Part shown: in pieces, positions 13,500 through 13,885 of the stretch
How positions within the stretch are numbered: position 1 is the first letter of the stretch
How the letters are laid out: each line of letters begins with the position of its first letter
Assembly (NCBI GenBank): GCA_018701055.1
Contig: JABIUH010000431.1
Span: forward strand, 1 to 13,885
Source of the DNA: Woeseia sp.
GTDB lineage: Bacteria; Pseudomonadota; Gammaproteobacteria; Steroidobacterales; Woeseiaceae
Length of the DNA stretch: 13,885 nt
Direction: 5' to 3'
Made by a program: the position numbers and the translations under genes
The notes under the pieces: generated by a model
Told to the model about the DNA's origin: nothing
Database searches by the model: none
Seen by the model: the letters and a program-made list of their open reading frames with translations, nothing else

Positions 13500-13885
13500 T
13501 TAGTTATCCGCTTTCTTGTCTTCTGTGTTGGTACTGAAGTCCGCCGCATCATGACGTTCGTGTAACTGTGCTTCTGGCGGGCCCGACGTTCGGTTGACCA
13601 TTTGGCCGCGTTTCACCGCATCGCGCGCCTGGATTTGTTCTGCCCATCGAATCACGTGTGTGTATGTTTTGACATCGAGAAACTCAGCGGCATCATAAGC
13701 AAGGCCGAGCGCAACCATGCCGTACCATGGCCACGTCGCAACATCAGCAATTGAGTATTCATCTCCACAAAGATATTCGTTAATGGCCAGATGGCGGTCG
13801 AGGACATCGAGTTGGCGTTTAACTTCCATCGTGTAGCGATCGATGGGATATTCGAATTTGGCCGGCGCGTACTGGTAGAAATGAC
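13500..13885 (-). CDS. yghU: YghU-like glutathione-dependent disulfide-bond oxidoreductase, C-terminal part
   Basis: This is the C-terminal helical domain of a glutathione S-transferase-family enzyme of the Nu class, which in E. coli YghU reduces disulfides and organic peroxides with glutathione. About 128 codons are present; the thioredoxin-like N-terminal domain is beyond the right edge. The frame is open to the window end, and an in-frame Met at 13829 is internal. The match to the YghU family is close: HFYQYAPAKFEYPIDRYTME at the edge, LCGDEYSIADVATWPWYG, YDAAEFLDVKTYTHVIRWAEQI, VKRGQMVNRTSGPP, and the tail LHERHDAADFSTNTEDK, which is characteristic of this class. It converges with the flavodoxin-fold gene with a 19-bp gap. 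Confidence 0.94.
   Translation of the reverse strand, partial: HFYQYAPAKFEYPIDRYTMEVKRQLDVLDRHLAINEYLCGDEYSIADVATWPWYGMVALGLAYDAAEFLDVKTYTHVIRWAEQIQARDAVKRGQMVNRTSGPPEAQLHERHDAADFSTNTEDKKADN

Noticed and set aside
13827..13829. In-frame ATG as the start of the GST-family gene
   Set aside because: The frame continues upstream to the window edge with sequence matching the YghU family, so this Met is internal.

Overview
The window reads as chromosomal DNA of a gammaproteobacterium of moderate GC content. The main reason is the arrangement at the left end: a leucyl aminopeptidase gene (pepA) diverges from lptF-lptG, which is the usual gammaproteobacterial order. Gene density is high, there are no tRNA, rRNA, insertion-sequence or CRISPR signals, and nothing identifies the genus.

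Left part (1-4984): the N-terminal part of pepA runs off the left edge on the minus strand. The lipopolysaccharide export permease genes lptF and lptG follow on the plus strand with a 4-bp overlap. They converge on a minus-strand pair, an MFS-type permease and an RDD-family membrane protein, whose ends overlap. Next (5158-6039) comes a small plus-strand cluster: a MAPEG-family membrane protein, a four-cysteine zinc-ribbon protein and a putative small exported protein.

Centre (6096-9943): this is the most interesting part. On the minus strand lie an alpha/beta hydrolase of the arylformamidase (HGGYW) type and a cobalt-type nitrile hydratase operon in the order alpha, beta, accessory protein. 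The alpha subunit carries an N-terminal twin-arginine (Tat) signal peptide, SRREFINK followed by an Ala/Gly/Val-rich segment and AHA. This suggests that the folded, metal-loaded enzyme is exported to the periplasm, whereas known nitrile hydratases are cytoplasmic. The accessory protein ends in a histidine-rich tail suited to metal binding. A 12-bp perfect palindrome lies just upstream of the alpha gene. Diverging from the hydrolase is a TauD/TfdA-type Fe(II)/2-oxoglutarate oxygenase. Together these genes could form a nitrile- or isonitrile-handling locus, but that link is inference.

Right part (10343-13885): a bactofilin, preceded by a tandem 16-bp near-repeat; a small exported protein of unknown function; a class V PLP-dependent enzyme resembling isopenicillin-N epimerase and the Tat-exported PvdN, with a KR-variant Tat-like N-terminus; a flavodoxin-fold protein; and the C-terminal part of a YghU-type glutathione-dependent oxidoreductase entering from the right edge.
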